A stretch of 64,000 bases of DNA from Ascaris suum (Eukaryota; Nematoda; Chromadorea; Rhabditida; Ascarididae): contig CM024178.1 in the NCBI GenBank assembly GCA_013433145.1, forward strand, positions 7,239,260 to 7,303,259, given 5' to 3'. The stretch's first letter is position 1, and every line of letters starts with the position of its first letter. Shown here piece after piece: positions 27,501 to 38,492 of the stretch. The position numbers were made by a program, and so were the translations under genes. The notes beneath the pieces were generated by a model. That model worked only from the letters and a program-made list of their open reading frames with translations, did no database searches and had not been told where the DNA came from.

Positions 27501-28748
27501 TGCGAAGAGATCTTGCCACTGCTGTTTGCTCACATTCTAAAAAGGAATTCGCCATGAACGGTATACACGAATAATAAAAGCCTCGGCACAACCTGTGAGA
27601 TAAACTAATCTAAAATGACGTCATAAAAGAGGTAAAAATCATTTTAAATAAAACAGGCAGACAAACGAATAAAGTGTTGCCCAAGTATCGCCTCTTGAAA
27701 CGGATCTATTGTTTTGTATTCAAAATGTCTACAAGAACAATCATAACTTAAGCGTATCCAAGTTACACTTTGAACTGATCTGCTGACCGTACTTCCCTAT
27801 AAGCTCTCGACAATAATAAAATCCCTCCTCATAACAGTTCCCTTCTACTACAAAATTCATCTTTGAAATCCTAACGCAGTTCAACAATCCTATCTTCTCT
27901 TTTGCTTTCTGCTCGTTAATTCCACAACGTCTAACTTCAGCCAATCTAGCTATTCTCATCTCATTTTTCAATACCCCTCATACTGCCTACAGACCTTCGA
28001 TTAGGGGCTTCCATCCTTCATACTTAATCAAATATTTATCGGCCTCCCAACTGTTTCTAACAAAAATGCTTTCAGATCGTTCAACGAATCTCGTTTATCG
28101 ATCACATAAGCAGTATCAGTGCTCACTGGTGAAAACGTTTCACGCCATCATTACTGATATTTTCCTGTCAAATCTTTTGCAATATTGCGCCATTATTTCT
28201 TCTAACTTCAGCCAATTTCCTATGCAAAAATAATTACAGCTCCTTTCGAGGTTGCCCGATGGTCAACATGAGAGGTCACTTAGGAGATTATAGATCATAC
28301 TTACAGATTTCAAATATCAATCTAGTTGCAGTCATTTCTGAGTTGAAACACACAGATACACACACAAACACACACGCGCATACAAATAGACATGGTCAAA
28401 AATGATGTCATGGAAATGCCTCTTGCAAATATAAATCCAGAGAGGTAATTTGTTTTCCTATGCAATAAAAATTGTTCGGTGAAGTCGTCAACAATCCCGA
28501 AAGAAAAAAGAACTTGCAGCAGCAGACGCTCCCATCATTGCTTGTCAATCATTTAAAAAAATCCACAAATCCACATTTTTTTCTTCAAATATATGAATCA
28601 TTTTTTCTTTTGTTTAATCATTAATAAAAAACATATAAAATCAAAATTTTGCGAAAAGGAAAATTAATTGATTTACCTGCTGATTTAAAAGTGAAACGAG
28701 GGTACTTCTTGCCTCTTTCCATTCCGATTCAAAATGAACCGTCTCTCC
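14998..28748 (-). CDS. cul-5: cullin-5, scaffold of a Cullin-RING ubiquitin ligase
   Basis: Scaffold that bridges Elongin B/C-SOCS-box substrate receptors (N-terminus) and the RBX2 RING protein with its E2 (C-terminus). Eighteen exons in phase: 28677-28748, 27402-27536, 26977-27159, 26361-26502, 25445-25551, 24177-24290, 23724-23817, 22823-22953, 22184-22359, 21422-21551, 20901-21025, 20254-20384, 18654-18826, 17967-18128, 17315-17437, 16243-16377, 15476-15580, 14998-15072. They encode 770 residues plus stop; human CUL5 has 780. Cullin-5 hallmarks: HFESEWKEAR and NVSKQQWQDLF at the N-terminus, AMRLVEAERNGEAFDPQLVI, FEKAYIDATEKFYKS, NGVQNYMTYADAKLSEEEAR, KDVFMRFHKAHLARRLILEM, SIKILNAGAWSRGG, LEEFIPEVDQFYKKQHSGRK, LIGRLQL, and the winged-helix end. 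The start exon is not certain: the first exon listed begins at a 3' splice site in frame and lacks ATG. One likely difference from human is Arg for Trp before LRDAGMP, at a splice junction. Confidence 0.97.
16121..16220. repeat. 20-bp minisatellite, five units
   Basis: Five exact 20-base steps start at 16121, 16141, 16161, 16181 and 16201. The first unit is CAGTAAATATACAAGTATTT; the others differ by a few bases. It lies in a cul-5 intron about 22 bases past the 5' splice site of exon 16243-16377. Confidence 0.93.
18941..18985 (+). repeat. G-rich tract in a cul-5 intron
   Basis: Purine-rich stretch with at least five runs of three or more G on the plus strand, a possible G-quadruplex. It lies in the intron between exons 20254-20384 and 18654-18826. 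Confidence 0.7.
25288..25304. repeat. G17 homopolymer
   Basis: Seventeen consecutive G on the plus strand, in the cul-5 intron just downstream of exon 25445-25551. Confidence 0.95.
25741..25876. repeat. short dispersed repeat, three copies of CTCATTCCGGTT-like word
   Basis: CTCATTCCGGTT occurs exactly at 25741 and 25834 and as CTCATTTCGGCT at 25865, in the cul-5 intron between exons 26361-26502 and 25445-25551. The surrounding 200 bases are less AT-rich than neighbouring introns and may be a decayed element. Confidence 0.6.
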
Positions 28749-30285
28749 CTGCAATTATAAGCATTACTTATATATGAGGTATAATGCTGCGAGGTATTTG
28801 CTATTAATATCAATCATTATTCTCTCTATCGAAAGGAAAAATCAAAAGCAGCGCTGTTGAAACCCTCTATACATTTCCCGAAAGTGATATATAATAAATT
28901 CCCATAAAATGTATTTTTAGTGATAATTCATCTCAAATAATCAACGATATCTGATCATAATATAAAATGATCATTGCCTATAAATGTGGTTCATATGAAC
29001 TACGTTGAACTGCGATCGTATTTAGCTCAATCCTAATAAACCGCCAACTTCCAATGTTGATAAGAAGTTGGTTGAATAGTACCACAAATATGGATACCGG
29101 ATCGGATACCTCTAACAATTTCACCTCCTTCGACTTCCATAGAGTGAGTCATTGGTAACGATATCACTTCTGTGGTCTTCCAAAACATATTGCTGGCAAA
29201 TTTATGCTTAGTATATATTTATAGCAAAAATAACCATAAAATGTTGCATAATATTGCTTCGAAGTTTCATGTCGACGGAAAATAAAGATGGATTGAAATT
29301 TAAAAGAACTTAAATAAGGCTTATCACCAATCTCTTACGCCTCCAGCCTAAACACACAAAATCAGAGTAAAAACTACAAATCATTATTGATGGCTTTGAC
29401 AAGCGGTAGGTATGGAACTGTGGTAGAAGATTGATTGAGGAGAGGAGGAGGAGGAAAGGAAGGGGGTGAGGAAAGCAATCTCCAACAAATATTAGAAGGA
29501 CCCCTTATATATGAGACCGGATCATGTTTAAGCAGACCGGTCGTCTTAAAGCGATACTGGTGCAGGAAATGAAATGTCTCACTCAACGTTGTGACATTAT
29601 GTCATTACTATGTGTAAAGAAAGTAAAAAAAAGGCAATATATGAAGCTATGGGAAGAATGCAGGAATGTTCTAGCCAGGTGGTTGAAAGTATAGAAGGTT
29701 ATAATGCAGTATGTTGAGATGTCAAACAAGTGCAGTATGTTGAGAATACGAAAGATTAGAGATGAAATAGTGAATTTCAGATTAAATTATATGCTATGTA
29801 AACGAAAAATAAATAAAGTATAATAAAATGATGCAAAATTGATGAGGAAATTAACAAGAAATACTGAAATATACGCAAATTTTAATAACAATAGAAGCAA
29901 ATAAAACAAAAGAATGCTAACGATGAACAGAAGATAAAAGAATAAAAAATTGAGAAGCACATATGTATAACTATAAACTAAAATAATAAATTAAAACTAG
30001 GTTGAAATTAAGTGAATCAGATATACTGCGAATCGATGATGGATAAAAAATTTGAAGCAAAGTTAAAAGTAAGAGAGTCACTTAAAGATTTTCCTATAGT
30101 TTCGTATAAAAATTTTACTATGCCATCGTACGCATAAATTCTAAAAGAAATAACTTGCTGAAGAGATATTTGAAAGCCATAAATTTAAATTACAAATAAT
30201 TTGAATAATCGATAAATGGAAAAATTCTTCGAAAATACTTGAAAATGCTTTTTCTTTAAAGTTGAAAAAAAGAAAGTACACAAAC

Positions 30286-30294
30286 CCTCAACAT
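30286..30294 (-). CDS. cul-5: candidate first coding exon of cul-5 (three codons, MLR)
   Basis: On the minus strand an ATG (30294-30292), TTG and AGG are followed directly by GTTTGTGTAC, a usable 5' splice site. It ends in phase 0, the phase needed by exon 28677-28748. An in-frame TAA lies upstream, so ATG would be the true start. Human CUL5 has about ten residues before the matching position, so a short exon is expected. A three-codon exon can occur by chance, and transcript data would be needed to accept it. Confidence 0.25.
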
Positions 30295-30962
30295 CTTTAG
30301 ATATTGCTCGTTGATATTAGAGTCTTATCGGAACGGATCGGTGATGATGTGTTACTGAATCGGCGACGTTGATTGTTATTTAAAAGACGAAAAGCTTTCG
30401 TACGAATAGGTACGAATCATCCGATCGGATAGCGCAAGTCCACGATAAAGCTTTAAAAAATTGAAATATCAGTAATAAACATATTATCATAGGTGAAGTA
30501 TGACTGACGTCTCGATATGATCGTCACATCATATTAAATTTGCATAATAAATTTACTAAGTCAAATTTGCATACCAAATTTACTAGTACTTAATCTTTAT
30601 GAATATTATTTATTCATTAAATGCTATAAAATTAGCTAGTTCTAAGCATTTGATTGATCATATAAAAAGGCAATCAATTTCCATCCGTTAATTTTATGAG
30701 AAAAATTTTAATGCTTTGATTATTTGAAAGTGGAAAAAAAAATTACAATTACAATATGCAAATAACAATGGAAAAAATTTTGATGTGTAATTTTTTGAAT
30801 ATTTTAAAATATAAATCATTAATAAAGGTGATAATGAGAATACATTTAAAAATTCGACGTATAGAATTCACCTATAAAATAATATTACAATGAATTTTTT
30901 TCTGATTTGACGAATTATGCAAGTGGGAATTTGAAAATGAAATTCAACGATTTAAATCCCCT

Positions 30963-30978
30963 CCCCCCCCCCCCCCCC
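30963..30978. repeat. C16 homopolymer
   Basis: Sixteen consecutive C on the plus strand. Confidence 0.95.
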
Positions 30979-31136
30979 ACAAAATCGCATAAAAAGAAAA
31001 AAAATTGTTTTTCCTATGCTATCAACCGACTGCAACAATCATCAGTTGGAAAAAAAAAAACCGCTCTTAATTGATTTCGGCTTAATCAGCTGGAGAGGGA
31101 ATTAAAGGAGAAGGCCTAAGAGGAACGAAATTGAGT

Positions 31137-31150
31137 GGGGGGGGGGGGGG
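31137..31150. repeat. G14 homopolymer
   Basis: Fourteen consecutive G on the plus strand, about 160 bases from the C16 tract. Confidence 0.95.
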
Positions 31151-34075
31151 AATTTGAACGCAAAATACAACGAGTTTGAAAAAAATGCTCATTTGTGGGA
31201 CGGTAAAAGATAGGTACAACAACGTTCACAATTGAATTGTTAAAATACGTTTCATAACAACGAGAGTGATGATTAAATTACCAACAAATAGGTATTTCGA
31301 TGCTCATAAATGTATAGGATCCAGGTAGCCGAAGTTTCCTAACAACCTTTTTTTCGATAAGCACTCAGCACCTAGGCATCTTTCGATGCGAACAGCGAAC
31401 TAAGAGAGAACAAAAATGCGCTATGCGAGCGCGACGGAACGCAGCGATGCTGTAACTCATCAATAAAGCTACCGTATCCACTCGAATATAAACCCGATCG
31501 GAATAGAAACGCGCTATGCCACTAAAAACTTGCTCTGAAGCACTCACATCCCACGCTTGTTCCCCCTTGAATATTAAAGGAATACAGGTTCACATCTATC
31601 CCCTTCGTTAAATACCTACAAAATCCAACCACCCTCCGCTGTATAAAGCACAAGGACGTAATGGCAGTTGTGGGCGCATGACTAGCTCTACAAGAATGAC
31701 CAGATGTGGAGTAGGAGCTTTGCTCCGAACAGGAGCTCTTTAAACACAGGCTACTCTTCGTATATAAAGTCTTTGCCGAGTAGGCGTTGAAATAAAGTCG
31801 ACAAAACTACTTGTCTAACCGAAACAAGCTTGCCAATCAATTAAGCCTTATTCCCTTGCAAGACGTGGGTAATGACAACCCTTTTTCTGGTCGAAATTCC
31901 TTCTTTGGATATTGGGGAAAATATTGAAGCACATGGGCTTCTATTCATGCGAGGACGGTAACTCGTAAAAGATAGAATCTCATCGTTCTTAGAAATTTTA
32001 CACAAAAACGTAATTTATATACATTTCTATAAAGTTTTGCAAAAGTATTTTATGGTGATATTATTCCCGCAAGCAAAGGAAATGTTCTTCGGGCAAATAT
32101 TTTAATGTTATTACTTTCTGAAACTCTCTTCCGAATAAAACTGAACGCCCAAAGATTATAAAAATACGGAAAACTTCTAAGCACTTTTTTCTTTCAGGCG
32201 TCAATTTTCGCCTGCTACAGAAATGTTATCCTCGATCCTGAAATTGAGGAATTCCGGAAGCCTGAATTTCCGAGTTTGTTCGGAATCTCTGAAATGAAAT
32301 TATGCAATCTCAAGTTTCTGGAAGCACCGAGGAGAATATAAGGGCTTATAATGGTGCGTGCTTATGTGCATGTTTGCTTGCGTCGTCCGATAGGTTTAAC
32401 TCGCAACTACATAGCACAGATTCTTTCGAGATGAAGTATGCAGGCCTAATCTTCACAAAAGGTGACGACCTTTTATCCTAATTTGATCAACATTTACCAT
32501 CGTCTATGAGTTATTGACAGCTGCAGTACCGTAACATTTGTGAGGCGGATTCGTTTTAGGACCAGCCAGATGAAGAGCACCTCTTACGTCGCGAGTAGAT
32601 GAACCGTGAGTCGCCTTGGGATATTCACAACTAGGGTGAGTGTTGAATAAGAAAGTACAGTGTTGCAACGACATATTTAACTTCGAGACTGCAGGGACAA
32701 GCCACAGTTCGGCGCAAATGTCCCACGCCGCATATGCATGGCATACATGGGTTACAAAAGAATTGTCGTAGCATAGGTTAACGAGTCACAATCCCCACAC
32801 TTTACACCGTTCCCTAAAACATTTCATTTTTTTTTTGTCAGCAGGTGAACAGTGGGCACCGACCCGCGACTGCATCGACAGGTTCATGTAGAGCTAAGAG
32901 AGAGTCTAACAAAGCCCACCTCAAGAACTGCAACGGTGCAAGTGCTCCGGACGGTTGAATCTAACAAGTCGGCTCCCCTTATATCGCCAGGCATCATAAA
33001 CCATAAACCGGAGCCGGTTACGACTACACCCACACCCGTCATCGTCCCATTCCACGATACACACACCTGCTAAGCCTTGAGGTCGACCCGCTTGAAATGA
33101 ATCACCGCAAGAAATTTTTCAAGGCATTTGCAAACTTGAATCAAGATTACTTATGTCACCAAGAATGTTCACTTTTTGCAGTGAAATCAGATCGTTCAAA
33201 TATTGGCCTCTACTTGCATCGGTTGATCGCCGACCAACAGTCACATACAAATGGAATATTTTAAATTCTTTGAAATTCAACTGTGCAATTTGAATTATAT
33301 AACCTCTGCGCGTAGCAACAACAAGCCCATAACATCGAAAGTGCTGTACCGACTCTCTATTACCTATACAATGCTTTCGTATATTACCGCGTCGATGGCC
33401 ATCAATACTCGTTTACTCGTTTCACTATATTTCGGTCTGCTTCATAGGTGGTATAGTTGGAACAAGTACAGACTCTCAGTTTGAGGCTCAAGGATTTCGA
33501 AGATTAAATCAAAACGGCCAAATATATCAACAAATCAAAACTACGACTCTTTTTTTTTCTTTGAATTTTGCATCAAAATCTGTGACTATTTGCAGATAAA
33601 CTTCAATTCTGCAGTTTTTTTTTTTTTTTTTGGCAGATTTGAAAATTTTATTTCCGTTAATATAAACTAAAACAGTGGAAATTTTATGAAAAAGGTTTTT
33701 TTTTTTTGATAATCGGATCGGAATATGCGTAGTGATCGGATTTCAAGTATTGCGCCGACTTGTAAATGAGTATAGCTTTTCACGTAACGAAACATACCAA
33801 CCGAATTTCAACATATCATCCCGATTGTTTCGGTAGGGAATCGATAACCCAACTCTAAATAATTAATAAATAATGCAATTACCAAAGATGTTTTATTAGA
33901 GTCGATAATATGAGACGTAAAATATACACAAAAAAAAAAAAAAAAAAATGGGCGGAAGAAACTTAACTAGGCGACTAACTACCGTAGAAAAGAAAATTGC
34001 TCAATGAGCAGAATATATGTTGGCTAATACGTTTGTTGTAATTGATCTTATTATAATCAACACATCTTTCATTAG

Positions 34076-34081
34076 TTTATT
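34076..34081 (-). terminator. candidate polyadenylation signal of the spectrin/Ig gene
   Basis: TTTATT on the plus strand reads AATAAA on the minus strand, about 340 bases after the TGA at 34421. It is a reasonable spacing for a 3' UTR, but such a hexamer is common in AT-rich DNA. Confidence 0.35.
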
Positions 34082-34420
34082 TGAACTTGAACTTGAACTT
34101 TAGCTTGACGTTGAGCAAATCAACAAGTGCATCTTATTTTATGAGAATTCATGGCGTAATTATCGTTCTCTCAACGAAGACAGTTGGAAATAAAGTGGTT
34201 TAATTAGGGCTAAAACATATGCCTGAAAAAAACCTCTACTATTGCCGGAAATTTTAAACCTAATGAATAGACAACAAACGATTCGACCATAGTACAATAA
34301 AATTTTTGAGGACATATAAAGACAACGCGGCAGTTGACGACGATACGATAGATGAATAAGGCGAGAGGACGATACGCAGAAATAAGGAAATGAATCATAA
34401 GCGGAGCGACGATTCGATTC

Positions 34421-37400
34421 TCAGATGAGTGGTGTGGCTCGAGGATTCTCGATTGAGAACGTCTGATTCCGATTGACTTCTTCACCTTTCACTTGTTTCT
34501 CTTGTGTCACCTTCAAATTATCAAATATTATGCAATATTCCTATGCAGAACATACCGTATTATTATATTCATAAACCCACTCTAAGCTTTCTTGAGCGGT
34601 CCTTAGATTCTATAAAACTTATAAGCATCTTTTCCGTTAATACGAAATTTCCGAATAATAGCTGATGAATGAAGAACACTATGAAATATTATTGATTTTT
34701 GATAACAATTCAGTCTCAATATAGTACAGAAATAATATCAACAATAAATCAAAGGGCTTATAAGTGGGAGAATACGATAACGTTACTGACCGGATAACCC
34801 ATCCATCATTATTCACATCGATCGGCTTTTCATTAAAAAATTAAATCGCCACCAACAGAAGACAAATGAGTGTCGCTATGATAATATTATCAGTGGGTTA
34901 TAGCCGAAGCAATAGCAAGACCAGAGCAAATCATATTTCTTCACTCTATTCGATGCGTCTTTAAAACTTCCTATTTTTTGTCGTCTTTACTCAAACACCT
35001 ATACCCAATCAAAATATCTTAGCAATATATGAATCGCTCTGTTGCAACCTAACATCGTTTTGCAACAACTATTGCAACAAACAACTATTGCAATAAATAT
35101 TGCACAAATTATTGCAATTCGAACATGACATCATACTATACTTTATACAACAATACCATTTAATACTAGCAGTTGAATAGAAAGACTTCGAGAGACAATT
35201 GTGCAAAGGATGAAAGCAGAAAAAAAAAGAGGTATGAGTGTTTCATTATTGTTCGCTCAAATATCAGTTATTGAATGAACGTTGCCTCAAATACTATTGA
35301 TTGTTTAGGCAATGACTCGAGTAGACTATAGCCGTTGTTGATTTTGAGTTGAAAATACTAAGGCCTGAATAAATTGAAAACAATCACACAGACACACGCA
35401 AACACACAGACAAACAGACACATATACTGAAACTGTCGTTATAATGCATTTAAAAAAATCAGTATTTTTGGATTGAAAGTTTCAATAAAGTTGGAATAAA
35501 AGCTCTTATATAATTTTCACACCTTTGTGACGTGGAAGTAATTTCCGGGTTCAGATCCTTGTGGCCGAACAACCAAATCAGCCGTGCTACGAGCCTCGCC
35601 AGCTATATTCTCGGCAAGACATGTGAATTGACCACAATCTGCCATTTCCACCTTCATAATTATCATCGAATGCACACCATTTCCTTCCTATAAATAATGA
35701 ATCTCTTTTATCTAAATTCAAATAAAAAAATTTCTTGTTTACCGGTATAATAAGCTCATTAACCTTTCTATAGTGCTAAGAAAGAAACAACAAATACGTT
35801 AACAGCGACCATACAACACACCTTGTGGTTTTGCACAATGAAAATAATATCAGAGGCCCGAAACTATCAATGAAATAGTGAAGTAATTTGTAAGTGATAA
35901 GCTTTCGATTCGAAGTATATCCCTATGTGGAGCTTTCAGATCGTTGAAGGAATAACGTAAAGAATCGCTAAACGACCGATGAGTTTGATAAACAAATATA
36001 GACATTAATATAGAGTTGAAACGGTAAAATCTGTTTACCAGAAACAACAATGATTAATTATAACATTCTTTGGCAGCTTTATAATATATCATGCAAGACT
36101 TTTTATCGATTACAGCATATCTAGCTATCTCAATAAGCTTACATGTGGCATCGTTAAGAAAGACGAGCCATTTCTAAAGTTTTTGTTATGTTTGTTCTAT
36201 ATACAATTTGAACTTTCCGGTGGAATATAACCTATCAAACCGGAAATAATGTAAACTTTTGCACTGTCTCCGGACCAGGTCGACATCTAATCATCGCTCG
36301 TGACGTAACATTTGAAACGCTCTCCTATTAGCGTTTATGTAACTTACTATCCGATTGTTGTCGGCTTATAGATTACTACAGGAGTATTCACTCCATCTCT
36401 GTTAAATAAGACAATATAAAGTTGTTTTTTTTTCAGTCCATCGATGATACTAAAAAATGCAAGAAAACAGGTAATTCCAGTACTTACATCAACAAGGCGG
36501 ACTTCATCGCAATTTGGAATAGCTTGTCCATCCCTGAGCCAAGTTACCTTGGGCACTGGATCGCCGGTCACATGCACTGTCCATTTGAGTCGATCACCCT
36601 CAACTACCTCCTCGCTAATAAGACGTTGCACAAAATCGGGCGCTATTGTTTTCGCTGAATATTTCAAACAATTAGAAAAATTTAGGCATATAAAGTCTGA
36701 ATAATATTGTAAGCATTACAACGACAAAAAGAAAAAAGGTTTAGAGAAGAGAGAAAATATTATTTGAAATTTAATTCGTATTTTAATTGTTTTAATTTTG
36801 AATGCTCCAAAAAAACCCCACAAATTTCACCTTTATTATTTTATTAATAAAAATGATAAAAGTAAATAAAAAAGTAAATTACTGCGTAAATGAAATTCTC
36901 TAAAAAACGGCAAAATATGTGAGAATTAGTCACCTTGTCCAATTATACAATAGCGTAACAAAATATTTGGTGAGAATTTCAATTGTTCAAACTTTGCCAA
37001 TGATACAATGGAAAGATTGCCGAAAAACGTTGAAATTCTGCATCAATCCCTCCCCCCCCCCCCCCCCCCCCCCACCCCTCCCACCCTCCCACCCCCTACG
37101 CCTCCTTTCCGCCCAAAAAACCGATAAAAGTGAATGGAAACAAAATGCCGCATCATTTTTGAAATTTTAGTACCACTAAAAATCCTTGAATAACATCTTG
37201 CAGTATAGAAGTGCATCTAACTCGGATACCACCGTGAATACCTCACAGATATGAATATCGCTCTATGGAGGAAGCAAAAATATCTATCAACTTAGCGCAA
37301 CGTATAAATGTTCGTTAATATATTCAATGCCTTACTCCAATTTTATCATTACTTACAGCTCCAAATGAGCTGTAAGTAATGATAAAAGCGGTTAATGGAA

Positions 37401-38394
37401 ACATGAGCATCATCAAAAGATGTTTGCGTAATGCCATCGCCCGAGTTCCTCAATTTCGAATTATTCGTTTATACAGGTATGTATGCATGTATGCACTACT
37501 ATGGCATATTGTAACCGATTTACATATAAGGATAAAAATTTCGCTCAACATTATACTTACAGTAAGATCATATATTTTAAACAAACATCACAAAAATATT
37601 TACAGGTAGATGAATATAATAGGTTGGTTAAGGTTTACATTTTTAATGGCAGATTTCTAAAGGTCTGTACTAATGGTTTCCTCCATGGGAAAATGGTAAA
37701 CAGCGGGTTTCCAAAAAAAACCTCCGCTTACTTTAAATGCATCATGATCATAGGTAAGAACTATTAATAAAGCGGTTCTGTCTTAAATAACACAGTTTTC
37801 CACAGATTTCAACCCAAAAATAATTATTATTATAAACTAGATGCACGATTACTCTCTTCGCCTTAGATTAAATGAGGTAAATTTTTCGACGAAATGCTGA
37901 CGTCTAACGACGAGTTGTGCGCTTGAAGTTGCAACACCGGAAGTGTTCTTCGCTGTACACATATATTTGCCGGCATGTTCAGGTTGCGCGCTGGGAAATG
38001 ACAACGAGACACGACCACCGATGTTCGAGAACACCAACTCCGGATTTGTCGTCTTCGATAGTGGCACTCCGTCTTTGGTCCACTGCACCTCAGGCGCTGG
38101 CCAACCTGCAATTCACCCGTCTTAGAGGGCACATAAAGCCCGGATTATTGTGCATAGTAGAATACAAAAATAATTGCGCTGTAAACCGTACAACATGAAA
38201 TAAAAGCTCATGGGATCGAAACTACTCTACTTAATTGGGGCCACCGAATAAAGGGTCAGCCATTACGAACAATGCAGACAAACAGCAAGACGTTTCGCCA
38301 GCAAAGCCTCCAGATACGCAATTATCAAGCTAAGAACTCGCGCTTCAATTTCAGTCCTATGAAGGTTTTTTGATGATCGCAGATGCATTTTTAG

Positions 38395-38492
<98 letters not shown>

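Larger units (their letters stand above)
28749..34420. other. interval upstream of cul-5, no supported gene apart from a possible first exon
   Basis: 5.7 kb that must contain the cul-5 promoter and start exon, and the 3' UTR of the spectrin/Ig gene at its upper end. It holds a C16 tract (30963-30978) and a G14 tract (31137-31150). Between about 32,000 and 33,480 the base composition is less AT-rich. A 73-codon plus-strand frame there (32852-33073) follows a T-rich stretch ending CAG. No domain is recognised in it. Confidence 0.45.

Noticed and set aside
33251..33484. 77-codon plus-strand frame that looks hydrophobic near its end
   Set aside because: A membrane-receptor fragment was considered but no family motif is present and the frame has no clear splice sites.
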